A DNA stretch of 61,004 bases from Limnohabitans sp. (lineage in GTDB: Bacteria; Pseudomonadota; Gammaproteobacteria; Burkholderiales; Burkholderiaceae_C): positions 1 to 61,004 of the forward strand of contig JAJTDK010000003.1 in NCBI GenBank assembly GCA_021300495.1, given 5' to 3'. Position 1 is the stretch's first letter. Every line of letters starts with the position of its first letter. The notes under the pieces are model-generated. The model did not search any database. It saw nothing but the letters and a program-made list of their open reading frames with translations, and was not told the origin of the DNA. Position numbers and translations under genes: made by a program. Below, piece by piece: positions 40,862 to 50,369 of the stretch.

Positions 40862-41137
40862 ATGGCTCGCACTGTTAAATGCATCAAATTAGAAACTGAA
40901 GCAGAAGGCCTCGACTTTCCACCCTACCCAGGTGACTTGGGCAAACGCATTTGGGAAAACGTCAGCAAAGAAGCTTGGGCCGCATGGCTGAAGCATCAGA
41001 CCATGTTGGTCAATGAAAATCGTTTGAACTTGGCAGACGCCCGCGCGCGTCAGTACTTGGCCCGTCAAATGGAGAACCATTTCTTTGGTTCAGGTGCCGA
41101 TGCTGCCCAAGGTTATGTCCCACCCACCAACCCCTAA
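40862..41137 (+). CDS. yggX: Fe(2+)-trafficking / oxidative damage protection protein YggX
   Basis: Small 91-residue cytosolic protein with the family core [31 protein letters not shown] and [13 protein letters not shown]. YggX protects iron-sulfur clusters from oxidation. The upstream AAGGAA fits as ribosome site. Its end overlaps the mnmC start by 23 bases. Confidence 0.95.
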   Translation: MARTVKCIKLETEAEGLDFPPYPGDLGKRIWENVSKEAWAAWLKHQTMLVNENRLNLADARARQYLARQMENHFFGSGADAAQGYVPPTNP

Positions 41138-42860
41138 TTTTCACGCCAGTCATTGGAAAAACAGAGCCGCGTGTCAAACCAGTTGGCACGCTTTAGAAAC
41201 CTCGTTTGGACGCGGCGAGTCTTTTCTTGAAACAGTCAAAGCTTGGCAATCAGAGCCCGCCTCTAAGCCCAAGCTTTTTTTCACTGCATTCACCAGCGTA
41301 GCACCCACAGACCTTTCTACCGAGCTGGCCCAAGTTTGCTATGGCCTGCTGCCCGGCGTTCACCGAATTTCTTTTGAAGGTGGATGCGTTCAATTGACTT
41401 TGTGCATTGGCGAAGCCCCCCACATTGCCAAAGAAATTGACATCGCAGCAGACAGCATTTGCGTTGACCACCTGGCGACATGGAACGCCAAAACTTTGGC
41501 ACGCTTGTGTCAAGTGGGGTCTCAAATCAAATGGCTCTCCCCGCAAGACAGTCTCTTCAATGAACTTCAAAGTGTTGGCTTCATTTTGGATAGGTCAACA
41601 TCTTCAGCTTGTTATCGCCCAACTTGGGAAGTGAAAACGTCGCTACGCCATCGAGCCAAAGCTGAGATCCTTACCCATTCAAAAACGCAAGTTGATGCCA
41701 TTGTCATTGGCGCAGGTTTAGCAGGTGCGTCAGTAGCTCACAGTTTGGCACTCAGAGGCTGGCAAGTAGAAGTGCTTGATAAAGCTGATGCCTTAGGCGC
41801 AGGTGCTTCTGGTTTGCCCGCCGGTATTTTTGCCACACACGTTTCGCCGGACAACAATGTGTTGTCACGCATTACGCGAGATGGTGTGCGCGCCACCGTT
41901 CAACGCGCACAAGAGCTGCTGAAGCAAGGCCTTGAGTGGCAAGTTTCTCATTTGCTTGAACATCGTTATGCTGGCAAAAGACAATTGCCCGAAGGTCCCT
42001 TGTGGCCTGCTGCTGGCCACGAGTGGAGCACACAAGCCAGCGAATTTCAAAAGCAGGCGTCAGGCTTGAATGAAAATACACCAGCACTGTGGCATGGCAT
42101 AGCCGGTTGGATTCAAACTCAAGCTTTGGTAAAGGCTCAACTTAGGCATTGCAACATCCGTTTGTCAACGCAAAGCGAGGTTGCGAAACTCATTTATAAA
42201 AACAATCAATGGCAGTGCATCGATGCCTCGGGGCTCGTCATTGCACATGCGCCTCAGGTCATCATTGCCAGCGCATACGATGGCCAATCCTTAATTGACA
42301 GCGTTGAGTTACAAAGTCAAGAATACCCTCGCCCTCACCTACCGGCTACAGCATTGCGGGGTCAGGTTTCATTAGGACCAATGAGCATATTGCCTGCGCA
42401 ACTGCGCAACAAACTGCCGAATTTTCCAGTCAACGGCCATGGCAGTTACATCGGCCATCTCCAAGCTATCTCTGCGGATAAAAATGAGCCTTATTGGATA
42501 GTGGGCTCTAGCTTTCAACGCAACGACTTTGATTTACAAACACGTGATGCAGACCAGTTGACTAACAGACAACAATGGGCTGAACTCATGCCTGAATTTC
42601 AAGACGACATCCTTCACATCGATCTTGAAAAGACCTCTTCTTGGGCCGCCATTCGCATGGCGCTACCAGACCGACTGCCCGCCGTAGGTGAGTTTGCACA
42701 TCCTGAATTCAAAGGCTTGAATGTCTGCACAGGCATGGGCGCAAGAGGCATCAGTTGGTCGGTGTTGTGCGGCGAACTGTTGGCCGCAAACTTGAACCAC
42801 GAACCTTTGCCCATGGCCGCATCGTTGGCCAAGCTAATGGCCGCCGCAAGATTTGGCTAA
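41115..42860 (+). CDS. mnmC: Bifunctional tRNA cmnm5s2U34 biosynthesis protein MnmC, methyltransferase half degenerate
   Basis: 581 residues in two parts. The C-terminal MnmC2 domain (about 195-581) is an FAD oxidoreductase with [20 protein letters not shown] and [16 protein letters not shown]; it removes the carboxymethyl group from cmnm5s2U34 of tRNA. The N-terminal part (about 1-190) aligns by eye with MnmC1 ([30 protein letters not shown]). However, the usual DGFAPxxNPxMW segment reads [12 protein letters not shown], so the S-adenosylmethionine methyltransferase activity may be lost. ATG 41115 overlaps yggX; an earlier in-frame start at 41085 lies deeper in yggX. Confidence 0.85.
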   Translation: MSHPPTPNFHASHWKNRAACQTSWHALETSFGRGESFLETVKAWQSEPASKPKLFFTAFTSVAPTDLSTELAQVCYGLLPGVHRISFEGGCVQLTLCIGEAPHIAKEIDIAADSICVDHLATWNAKTLARLCQVGSQIKWLSPQDSLFNELQSVGFILDRSTSSACYRPTWEVKTSLRHRAKAEILTHSKTQVDAIVIGAGLAGASVAHSLALRGWQVEVLDKADALGAGASGLPAGIFATHVSPDNNVLSRITRDGVRATVQRAQELLKQGLEWQVSHLLEHRYAGKRQLPEGPLWPAAGHEWSTQASEFQKQASGLNENTPALWHGIAGWIQTQALVKAQLRHCNIRLSTQSEVAKLIYKNNQWQCIDASGLVIAHAPQVIIASAYDGQSLIDSVELQSQEYPRPHLPATALRGQVSLGPMSILPAQLRNKLPNFPVNGHGSYIGHLQAISADKNEPYWIVGSSFQRNDFDLQTRDADQLTNRQQWAELMPEFQDDILHIDLEKTSSWAAIRMALPDRLPAVGEFAHPEFKGLNVCTGMGARGISWSVLCGELLAANLNHEPLPMAASLAKLMAAARFG

Positions 42861-42862
42861 GC

Positions 42863-44071
42863 TCATTGTTGTGCAGCGGCAGGCCTGCGAGACTTCACGT
42901 AGGCATCGGTAGGCTGGTAGTTTTTGCCATCGGCATAACGCCATTGCGTCATGCTGCCCAGATTGCCGCGCATATCTAGCTTGCCTACATACGCACCCAT
43001 GGTGGACTGCTGATCAATGGCCCGAAACTCTGCGGGACCAAACGGCGTGCTGAACTTCAGACCCCGCATGGCCAACACCAACTTCTCGTTGTCAGTGGTG
43101 CCTGCTTTTTTGATGGCCGCAAAAATAGCTTGCATGGTGGCATATCCCACAACAGAACCAAGCTTGGGGTTCTCTCTGAATTTCTTGTAATAGTTGGCCG
43201 CAAAGGAAGCATGTTCCTTGGTGTCAATTTGGTCCCACGGATAGCCCGTCACAATCCAGCCCTTGGGAGTTTCATCTTTCAACACCTCAAGATATTCAGG
43301 CTCGCCTGACAGCATAGACACCACGGGTACCTTAGGGAAAATGCTGCGCTGATTTCCCTCGCGTACCAGTTTGGCCAAGTCGGCGCCAAAGGTCACATTA
43401 AAAATAGCATCGGGTTTGCTTTGCATGAGTGCACTCAAGCTGCTGCCTGCATCAATTTTTCCAAGTGCGGGCCACTGTTCGCCCACAAACTCGACATCGG
43501 GGCGTTTGGCTTTTAACAATTCTTTGAAGCTTGCAACGGCACTTTGTCCGTACTCGTAATTAGGTGCCAAAGTGGCCCAACGCTTGGCTGGCAACTTGGC
43601 AGCTTCTTCTACCAACATGGCGGCTTGCATGTAGGTGCTGGCACGCAAACGAAAAGTGTAGCGATTGCCCTTGTCCCAGACAATGGCATCAGTTAGCGGC
43701 TCACTGGCCACAAAAAGTCGTTTGCTTTTACCGGCATGATCGGCCAAAGCCAAACCTACATTGGATAAAAAACCACCGGCTAAAACATCGACTTTTTCTT
43801 GGCTGATCAACTCGATGGCATGCCGCAAAGCATCCTCCGGTTTGCCGGCATCGTCTCGGGCTATGACTTCCACTTTGCGTCCCAGCAAGCCACCTGCGGC
43901 ATTGACTTCTTCAACCGCCAATTGCCAGCCCTGTTTGTAGGGTTGTGTGAACTGAGGAATGGCTGAATAGCTGTTGATTTCGCCAATGCGAATGGGGGTT
44001 TGTGCATTCACAGACATACCCAACATGGCGACCAGCGCCACGCCCCAAGCTTTCAATGGACCAAACTTCAT
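42863..44071 (-). CDS. Orphan ABC transporter substrate-binding protein (Peripla_BP_6)
   Basis: Periplasmic protein of 402 residues with a clear Sec signal peptide (KAWGVALVAMLGMSVNAQT, cleavage near residue 23), then PIRIGEINSYSAIPQFTQPYKQGWQLAVEEVNAAGGLLGRKVE. It belongs to the same superfamily as the Liv-binding protein at 28532, but no permease or ATPase genes are adjacent, so it must use a transporter encoded elsewhere. It is convergent with mnmC, two bases between stops. Confidence 0.88.
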   Translation of the reverse strand: MKFGPLKAWGVALVAMLGMSVNAQTPIRIGEINSYSAIPQFTQPYKQGWQLAVEEVNAAGGLLGRKVEVIARDDAGKPEDALRHAIELISQEKVDVLAGGFLSNVGLALADHAGKSKRLFVASEPLTDAIVWDKGNRYTFRLRASTYMQAAMLVEEAAKLPAKRWATLAPNYEYGQSAVASFKELLKAKRPDVEFVGEQWPALGKIDAGSSLSALMQSKPDAIFNVTFGADLAKLVREGNQRSIFPKVPVVSMLSGEPEYLEVLKDETPKGWIVTGYPWDQIDTKEHASFAANYYKKFRENPKLGSVVGYATMQAIFAAIKKAGTTDNEKLVLAMRGLKFSTPFGPAEFRAIDQQSTMGAYVGKLDMRGNLGSMTQWRYADGKNYQPTDAYVKSRRPAAAQQ

Positions 44072-44175
44072 TCCATACTCCTAAAAACTCAAACTGTATC
44101 AGCATGCCTAAATCCAGTCACTTTGGAGACTTTTAAGCGCCCTGCTGCACCCCTCTTATGATCAAAAAGCATATA

Positions 44176-44205
44176 TGTCAAACGAATAAGTAGTTTGATT
44201 TGACA
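44176..44205. promoter_or_regulatory. Candidate CysB-type (LysR) operator upstream of the sulfite reductase gene
   Basis: TCAAAC (44178-44183) and GTTTGA (44193-44198) are inverted, and TGTCAAA with TTTGACA (44199-44205) extends the symmetry. The site lies within the 199-base gap 44072-44270, about 65 bases before the start codon. CysB is the usual activator of sulfur-assimilation genes; assignment here is by position only. Confidence 0.4.
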
Positions 44206-44270
44206 TAAGGAGGCCTTAAAGTCAAACCCTCATTTGGCTTGGCCAAAGCCTTCACCGACCCGTCTCAGAA

Positions 44271-46058
44271 ATGTACCGATACACAGAATTCGATCGCCAG
44301 TTTGTCAAACAGCGAGCAGCCCAGCACAGAGACCAACTCGAGCGCTGGCAAAAAGGCCAACTGGCTGACGAAGAGTTTCGCCCTCTGCGCCTTCAAAACG
44401 GGTGGTACGTTCAACGCTATGCGCCCATGCTGCGCGTGGCTGTGCCGTATGGCGAAATTTCCAGCAAACAACTGAGTGTGCTTGCCACCATTGCCAAAGA
44501 ATACGATCAGCCCAACCCCGAAATTTTTTCAAAAGCCCAAGCCCAACAAGACTTGTTGCCAGGCAAATCGCCCCGCCTTATTAAAGGCTACGGTCACTTC
44601 ACCACCCGTCAAAACGTTCAGTTCAACTGGATTCCATTGGATCAATCGGCCGATGTGATGGACCTCTTGGCCACCGTGGACATGCACGGCATTCAGACCA
44701 GTGGCAATTGCATTCGCAACATCACCACCGATGAATTGGCGGGCGTAGCCATTGATGAAGTGGTCGACCCTAGGCCCTATGCAGAAATTTTGCGTCAGTG
44801 GAGCACGCTGCACCCTGAGTTTGCATTTCTGCCACGCAAGTTCAAGATCGCCATCACAGGCGCTCAAGAAGACCGCGCTGCCATTGGTTGGCACGACGTT
44901 GGCTTGCAGCTTGTCAAAAATGCACAAGGCGAAGTGGGCTTCAAAGTCTGGGTGGGCGGTGGCATGGGTCGCACCCCCGTCATTGGCACACTGGTTCGTG
45001 AATTCTTGCCATGGCAACACATCATGAATTACCTGGAAGCTGTTGTCCGCATTTACAACCGTTGGGGTCGCCGTGACAACATTTACAAAGCTCGCATCAA
45101 AATTTTGGTGAAAGCCGAAGGCCAGCGCTACATCGATGAAGTTGAAGCTGAGTTCAAAGAGATCGTAAACACTGATGGTGGACCGCACACCATCAGCCAA
45201 GCCGAATTTGATCGCGTGGCAGCTTGCTTTGTCGAACCCAAGGCACCAGCCTCCATCGAATCCACATTGGCTAACGTCAGTACACAAGACCCTGCGTTTC
45301 AACGTTGGTTAAATCAAAACGTTGTGCCACACAAAAATCCTGCACTGCGCGCAGTCACGCTTTCCTTCAAACGTTTGGGCTTGGCACCGGGCGATGCAAC
45401 TTCAGAGCAACTAGAAGCCTCTGCTCAATTGGTAGCCAAGTATTCACGCGGTGAAGCGCGTGTCACGCATTCACAAAACTTGGTGCTGCCTTGGGTACCC
45501 GAAAGCCAGTTGTTTGACCTCTGGCAAGAGGCCAAAGCATTGGGCTTGGCCAGTCCCAACATTGGTTTGCTGAATGACATGATTGCATGCCCCGGCGGCG
45601 ACTACTGCGCTTTGGCCAATGCCCGCGCCATTCCAGTAGCCGCTGCCATTTCAGAGCGCTACCAAGACTTAGACGAGTTGGATGATCTGGGACCCATCGA
45701 CCTGCACATCAGCGGCTGCATCAATTCGTGTGGCCATCACCACAGCGGCCACATTGGCATTTTGGGTGTCGATAAAGATGGCAAAGAATGGTACCAAGTC
45801 ACCTTGGGTGGCTCGGACGGATCAGACCTTTCTGGCCCAGCAGGTCCAGGCAAAGTGGTCGGCCCATCTTTCTCCGCAGCCGAGGTGCCAGAGGTGATTG
45901 AAGCTGTGATCAACAAGTACCTTGAACTACGCACACCAAAAAGCAATGCCCAAAACGGCCGCGCTGAATACTTCATTGAAACCTTGCGTCGTGTGGGCCA
46001 AGACAGCTTCAAAGCGGCGGCAAATTCTGCCCGCCATTCTGAACCTGCATTCGCTTGA
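44271..46058 (+). CDS. cysI: Assimilatory sulfite (nitrite/sulfite) reductase, hemoprotein
   Basis: Siroheme/4Fe-4S enzyme of 595 residues that reduces sulfite to sulfide for cysteine synthesis. Two ferredoxin-like halves are present. The cluster ligands are in ACPGGDYCALA and SGCINSCGHHHSG, and the siroheme region in SGNCIRNITTDE. The N terminus MYRYTEFDRQF and lack of an adjacent flavoprotein gene (cysJ) fit the ferredoxin-dependent betaproteobacterial form. Downstream ferredoxin and ferredoxin reductase genes could supply electrons. It is followed 16 bases later by the DUF934 gene. Confidence 0.93.
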   Translation: MYRYTEFDRQFVKQRAAQHRDQLERWQKGQLADEEFRPLRLQNGWYVQRYAPMLRVAVPYGEISSKQLSVLATIAKEYDQPNPEIFSKAQAQQDLLPGKSPRLIKGYGHFTTRQNVQFNWIPLDQSADVMDLLATVDMHGIQTSGNCIRNITTDELAGVAIDEVVDPRPYAEILRQWSTLHPEFAFLPRKFKIAITGAQEDRAAIGWHDVGLQLVKNAQGEVGFKVWVGGGMGRTPVIGTLVREFLPWQHIMNYLEAVVRIYNRWGRRDNIYKARIKILVKAEGQRYIDEVEAEFKEIVNTDGGPHTISQAEFDRVAACFVEPKAPASIESTLANVSTQDPAFQRWLNQNVVPHKNPALRAVTLSFKRLGLAPGDATSEQLEASAQLVAKYSRGEARVTHSQNLVLPWVPESQLFDLWQEAKALGLASPNIGLLNDMIACPGGDYCALANARAIPVAAAISERYQDLDELDDLGPIDLHISGCINSCGHHHSGHIGILGVDKDGKEWYQVTLGGSDGSDLSGPAGPGKVVGPSFSAAEVPEVIEAVINKYLELRTPKSNAQNGRAEYFIETLRRVGQDSFKAAANSARHSEPAFA

Positions 46059-46074
46059 ACCGCATTAAATCGAT

Positions 46075-46458
46075 ATGAAAATTCTTTCCTTCAAAGAACA
46101 CAGCAACTCGGCAGCAGGTGCTGACGTTATCAGTATGGCCAACGACGCAGATCCTCGCGAGGTGTCACTGGAGGGTGTCAAGCGCATCGATTTGCACTTC
46201 CCAAAATTCACCGATGGCCGAGCTTACAGCCAAGCTTTTTTACTGCGCCGACGCCTTGGTTTCCAAGGTGAAATTCGTGCAACAGGCGATGTACTTATCG
46301 ACCAATTGGTATCCATGTCACGCACAGGGTTTGATGTAGCCGTGTTGCGCGATGGCTTGGATGCCAGCGCAGCCCAGCGTCAGTTCGAGCGCTTCCCAGC
46401 TTTCTACCAAGGCTCAGCAATCGACACAAAACCCTTTTTTGCCAAGAAGGCGGCATGA
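46075..46458 (+). CDS. DUF934 family protein
   Basis: The 127-residue protein belongs to the DUF934 family, whose genes regularly follow cysI in proteobacteria. The conserved region is VKRIDLHFPKFTDGRAYSQAFLLRRRLGFQGEIRATGDVLIDQL. Its function is not established; genomic association suggests an accessory role in sulfite reduction, perhaps assembly or electron delivery. The cysH/cysD/cysN genes that often come next are absent here. Confidence 0.88.
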   Translation: MKILSFKEHSNSAAGADVISMANDADPREVSLEGVKRIDLHFPKFTDGRAYSQAFLLRRRLGFQGEIRATGDVLIDQLVSMSRTGFDVAVLRDGLDASAAQRQFERFPAFYQGSAIDTKPFFAKKAA

Positions 46459-46532
46459 GCGTCTAACTGCTTTAAAATGCCCTTTTTTAGGGTAATTCTG
46501 CCCGCTCAACGCTTTAGCCTTAGCAAACTGTC

Positions 46533-46862
46533 ATGACCCACGTTGTTTCTGAATCCTGTATCCGCTGCAAATACACCGACTGTGTGGACGTCTGCCCCGT
46601 AGACTGCTTCCGCGAAGGCCCCAACTTCCTCACCATTGACCCTGACGAGTGCATCGATTGCGCTGTTTGCATTCCTGAATGCCCCGTCAATGCCATCTAT
46701 GCCGAAGAAGACTTGCCAGCAGACCAAGTTCACATGACCAAGCTCAATGCCGAACTGGCTTTGCTGCCCACTTGGAAAAGCATCACCAAACGCAAAATTC
46801 CCATGCCAGATGCTGACGATTGGAAAGACAAGACAGGCAAACTGAGCGAGTTGATCCGTTGA
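46533..46862 (+). CDS. fdxA: 7Fe-8S ferredoxin FdxA
   Basis: Small electron carrier of 109 residues. The cluster motifs are [18 protein letters not shown] (3Fe-4S plus one 4Fe-4S ligand) and [17 protein letters not shown] (4Fe-4S). This is the Azotobacter FdI/FdxA type. A 74-base gap before it, with AT-rich sequence, may hold its own promoter. Its stop overlaps the start of the next gene, a ferredoxin reductase, which is a natural partner. Confidence 0.95.
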   Translation: MTHVVSESCIRCKYTDCVDVCPVDCFREGPNFLTIDPDECIDCAVCIPECPVNAIYAEEDLPADQVHMTKLNAELALLPTWKSITKRKIPMPDADDWKDKTGKLSELIR

Positions 46863-47911
46863 TCCAAACCGAAGCCCTGATCATTGGCGCAGGCCCGGTA
46901 GGCCTGTTCCAAGCGTTTCAACTAGGGCTTCAAGACATTCGCTGTCACGTGGTGGATGCTTTGCCGCAAGTGGGCGGCCAATGTTCAGAGCTTTACGCCG
47001 ACAAACCCATTTACGACATTCCCGGCATTCCGCTTTGCACTGGTCAAGAACTGATTGACCAACTGCAAAAGCAAATCAAACCCTTTGCGCCACAGTTTCA
47101 CCTACAAGAATTGGTCAGTGAACTCAAAGCCACAGAAGATGGTCAGTGGCACGTGCAAACCGACAAGGGCACGCAATTCAAAGCGGCCACCGTGTTCATT
47201 GCCGCAGGTGTGGGTGCTTTTGTTCAACGCGGCCTGAGTTTGCAAGGCTTCGAGGCGCTGCTGGGTAAAAACATCTTTCACAAGGCCCCAAACGAAGAAA
47301 CCTTCAAAGGCAAACACCTCTTGGTAATGGGCGACAACGATACCGCACTAGAGGCTTGCGCCCGATGGCGGGATGGCGCCAATGCTGCAGCCAGTGTGAC
47401 ACTGGTTCACAGGCGCGATCAATTTCAAGCACAGCCTTATGCCATTGAAAAAATGCGCGAAGCCTGTATAGCAAAATCAATGCGCTTTGTGGCCGGCCAA
47501 CCCACAGCCTTAGTTCAAGCGGCTGGTGCAAACTCAGGCTCAAGCAAACAACAACTAACGGGCCTAGAAATTCTCAATGCCCAAGGCGAAACAGAAGTTC
47601 TACCTGCAGACGCGATTCTTTTGTGTCTAGGCATTTCTCCCAAGTTAGGCCCTCTTAGCGAATGGGGCTTAGCCATGGAACGCAAGCAGCTGGTCGTGAA
47701 CACAGAAAACTTTGCCACACAAGCTCAAGGCATTTTTGCCGTAGGCGACATCAACACCTACCCCGGCAAAAAGAAACTCATTTTGTGCGGCTTTCACGAA
47801 GCCACCCTGGCCGCCTTTGGCGCGTCTGCCTTGCTGTACCCCGATCAAAAAACCCTACTCCAATACACCACCACTTCTACACACTTGCACAAACTCTTGG
47901 GTGTGTCATAG
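46859..47911 (+). CDS. Ferredoxin-NADP reductase, thioredoxin-reductase-like type
   Basis: The 350-residue flavoprotein has the TrxB fold without the redox CxxC. FAD motif [16 protein letters not shown], then [19 protein letters not shown], characteristic of the YumC-type reductase, and the NADPH-binding [10 protein letters not shown]-terminal [23 protein letters not shown] closes the FAD site. I chose TTG 46859, which overlaps the fdxA stop, because family members start a few residues before the FAD motif; ATG 46820 inside fdxA is an alternative. It probably reduces FdxA with NADPH. Confidence 0.88.
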   Translation: MIQTEALIIGAGPVGLFQAFQLGLQDIRCHVVDALPQVGGQCSELYADKPIYDIPGIPLCTGQELIDQLQKQIKPFAPQFHLQELVSELKATEDGQWHVQTDKGTQFKAATVFIAAGVGAFVQRGLSLQGFEALLGKNIFHKAPNEETFKGKHLLVMGDNDTALEACARWRDGANAAASVTLVHRRDQFQAQPYAIEKMREACIAKSMRFVAGQPTALVQAAGANSGSSKQQLTGLEILNAQGETEVLPADAILLCLGISPKLGPLSEWGLAMERKQLVVNTENFATQAQGIFAVGDINTYPGKKKLILCGFHEATLAAFGASALLYPDQKTLLQYTTTSTHLHKLLGVS

Positions 47912-47951
47912 AATTCAACCTGTGGCTGCAGATTCAAATTTGCAGTCGCAT

Positions 47952-48036
47952 CCGCTAGGGGTGTTTTAGCTGCAAAGCTAAGACTGAGAAAGTCCCTTTG
48001 AACCTGATTGAGGTAATCCTCGCGCAGGGAAGCTTG
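47952..48036 (+). promoter_or_regulatory. TPP (thiamine pyrophosphate) riboswitch
   Basis: The THI-box elements occur in order: GGGGTG (47958-47963), CTGAGA (47984-47989), CCCTTTGAACCTGAT (47994-48008), GGTAAT (48012-48017) and CGCAGGGAAG (48023-48032). The stem AGCT/AGCT within 47968-47980 is the variable hairpin. It lies 80-165 bases before the TonB-receptor start. A hairpin GGCAAA/TTTGCC at 48049-48066 without a T tract follows and may act as the expression platform. When thiamine pyrophosphate is abundant it should switch off the downstream gene. Confidence 0.93.
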
Positions 48037-48118
48037 TCTAAACAACGAGGCAAACACTCATTTGCCATCACCCGTTGAATGATCCAGCCGACCTGCCATT
48101 TCGTTGAAGGAAAACGCA

Positions 48119-50088
48119 ATGGCACACCATTTGCCAACCATAGCTTGCCACGCACTGTTGCTTGCGAGCGCTTCTGCGCTTGCTCAAAACAACACGGTGC
48201 TAATCACCAGCCCTGCTTCACAACAAGTCAGTGGTTTTGAAAACCTCAGCTTGCGTGAAGCGCCGTTCAGTGCCACCAACGTAGACAACGCCACACTGCG
48301 CGACTTAGGCGCACAAAGAATTTCAGAAGCCTTGCGCTTAGATTCTTCTGTGACCGACAGCTACAACTCTCCCGCTTATTGGGACATGTTGAGTGTGCGT
48401 GGCTTCATGTTAGACAACCGCTACAACTACCGCCGCGAAGGCTTGCCCATCAATGCAGAAACCATGATTGCCATGGACAACAAAGAACGCATTGAACTTT
48501 TTAAAGGCACCAGCGGTATACAAGCTGGCACCAGTGCGCCGGGTGGCATTGCCAACTACGTGGTGAAGCGTCCGCCCAACTCGATTGAAAGCAGCGTGAG
48601 AAGTCTCACATTGAGCTACGGCAACGGCAACAACAGTTCTGTCGCTTTGGATGTGGGCGGACGATATGGCGAAAACAACGCCTTTGGTTACCGTGTGAAC
48701 GCAGCCTATGAAAATCTGAATCCCTATGTGCAGAACGCAAAAGGCCATCGCCAACTGCTGGCATTGGCCATGGACTGGCGCATCAACGCCAATACCCGTC
48801 TTGAATGGGAAATTGAAACCAGCAGCCGCCAACAAATGGGTGTGAATGCGGCCAGTATGACGGGCAACACACTCCCCTCACCTGTTTACGGAAAAAACAA
48901 TTTCTCTAGACAAAGTTGGTCTGTGCCAGGTGTATTTGACGGACTGACTGGCAGCATACGCCTGAAGCACCGCTTAGACAACGGCTGGATGTGGACCACC
49001 CAAGTTGGCGCGCAGCGTTTGAAAACGGACGACCGTTTGAGCTACGCATACGGCTGTTATGCAGAAGGCAATTACGACCGCTTTTGTAGCGACAAAACAT
49101 TTGACCTGTACGACTACCGCAGCGAAAACGAACGAGCCTTTCTGGCCTTAGCGAAAGTGCCGCCGCACCTGAGCCTTATGACCTGAACACCAACCGCCAA
49201 GAGTACTCAACAGAAATCAGCGTGAAAGATCGCATTCGTGTCAATCGCTTGGCAGACTTGTGGCTTGGCCTTCGTTCAAGCCACATTCAACGCGACAGCC
49301 AACGCACCGACGGCAGCAGAGCCACACATGACGACCGAACCATCACAACGCCGTGGGTTGCTTTAAGCCACAAGCTGACTTACAACGCCACAGGCTATGC
49401 CAGCTATGGCCAAGGTGTTGAAGCTCAAGTGACACCCAACCGCAGCCGCTATACCAACGCTGGCGAGGCACTGCCATCTGCCAAGAGCACCCAAAAAGAA
49501 TTGGGCATCAAAGGTGCGCAAGGCCCATGGCTTTGGAACACCGCCTTGTTTGACATCACTCGCCCCGTTTGGGGAGACCAAGGTGCATGTGAGGAAGACA
49601 ACTCATGCACCCGCAAACTGGATGGCATTGCACAGCACAAAGGCCTAGAACTGGGTATGGGCTACCGCAGCCATCAATGGAAAATCGATACGGCTGCCAC
49701 ATGGTTAGATGCCAAGCGTTCACAGGCTTTGATTAACCCCGTTCAAAATGGTCAGCGCCCTTTAAACGTTCCTTCTTTGGTGCTTCGTGCTGCTGCGGAA
49801 TACCGCTGGACACAAGTACCCGGGTTGCGCACCACCTTGCGCTTAAGCCATGAAGGTGAACGCGACCTCATAGAAGGCGGCGCCATGAAATTGCCTGCGT
49901 GGACCACTGCCGATTTGGCGGCCCACTACAACACCAAAGTGGCTGGTCAAAACACCGACTGGACCTTGGCACTTGAGAACGCTAGCAACCGTGCTTATTG
50001 GAGAGAGTCGCCCAAGCAGTTTGGCCACTACTACTTGTATGCAGGAGCGCCCAGAAACTTGCGGCTTACAGTTCGAACGCTGTTCTAA
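48119..50088 (+). pseudogene. TonB-dependent outer-membrane receptor, disrupted; predicted thiamine-related uptake
   Basis: The first frame (48119-49186, 355 residues) has a signal peptide ending near ASALAQ, a plug domain (RISEALRLDSSVTDSYNSPAYWDMLSVRGFMLDNRYNYRREG) and the first beta-barrel part. It stops at 49186 after an out-of-register tail (LALAKVPPHLSLMT). The second frame, one base off, is open from about 49141 (SESAAAPEPYDLNTNRQEY) to 50088 and holds the rest of the barrel, ending in the terminal aromatic LF. By memory of relatives, roughly 50 residues after SENER are missing, so a deletion with frameshift is more likely than a simple base error. The TPP riboswitch points to thiamine or a precursor as ligand. 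Confidence 0.85.
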
Positions 50089-50102
50089 AATAAAATCCGA
50101 AC

Positions 50103-50369
50103 ATGAACGATTCATCACCCATTCAAGAGCAACCTGGAAACCCCCTTCATGGTTTGACCCTTGAGGCCATTGTTCGCGAGCTTGAAGCGTATTTTGGTTG
50201 GGTGGAACTTGGCGAACGCATACCGGTGCGGTGCTTTACTCACGACCCAAGCCTCAACTCCAGCTTGAAGTTTTTGCGCAAAACCCCTTGGGCCAGAGAA
50301 AAAGTAGAAGGGCTGTATTTGTTTATGTTGCGAGAGAAACGGCGCAGTCAGGGTGCATCTTCGTCATGA
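50103..50369 (+). CDS. VF530 family (DUF2132) small DNA-binding-like protein
   Basis: The 88-residue protein has the family core [33 protein letters not shown] and [23 protein letters not shown]530 proteins are annotated as putative DNA-binding proteins from a structure, but the function is unknown. It follows the receptor remnant by 14 bases, and its stop directly abuts the convergent MFS gene end. Confidence 0.9.
   Translation: MNDSSPIQEQPGNPLHGLTLEAIVRELEAYFGWVELGERIPVRCFTHDPSLNSSLKFLRKTPWAREKVEGLYLFMLREKRRSQGASSS

Noticed and set aside
49222-50088. Second receptor frame as an independent gene
   Set aside because: It begins in the middle of the beta-barrel, lacks signal and plug, and its frame continues upstream as receptor sequence to about 49141.
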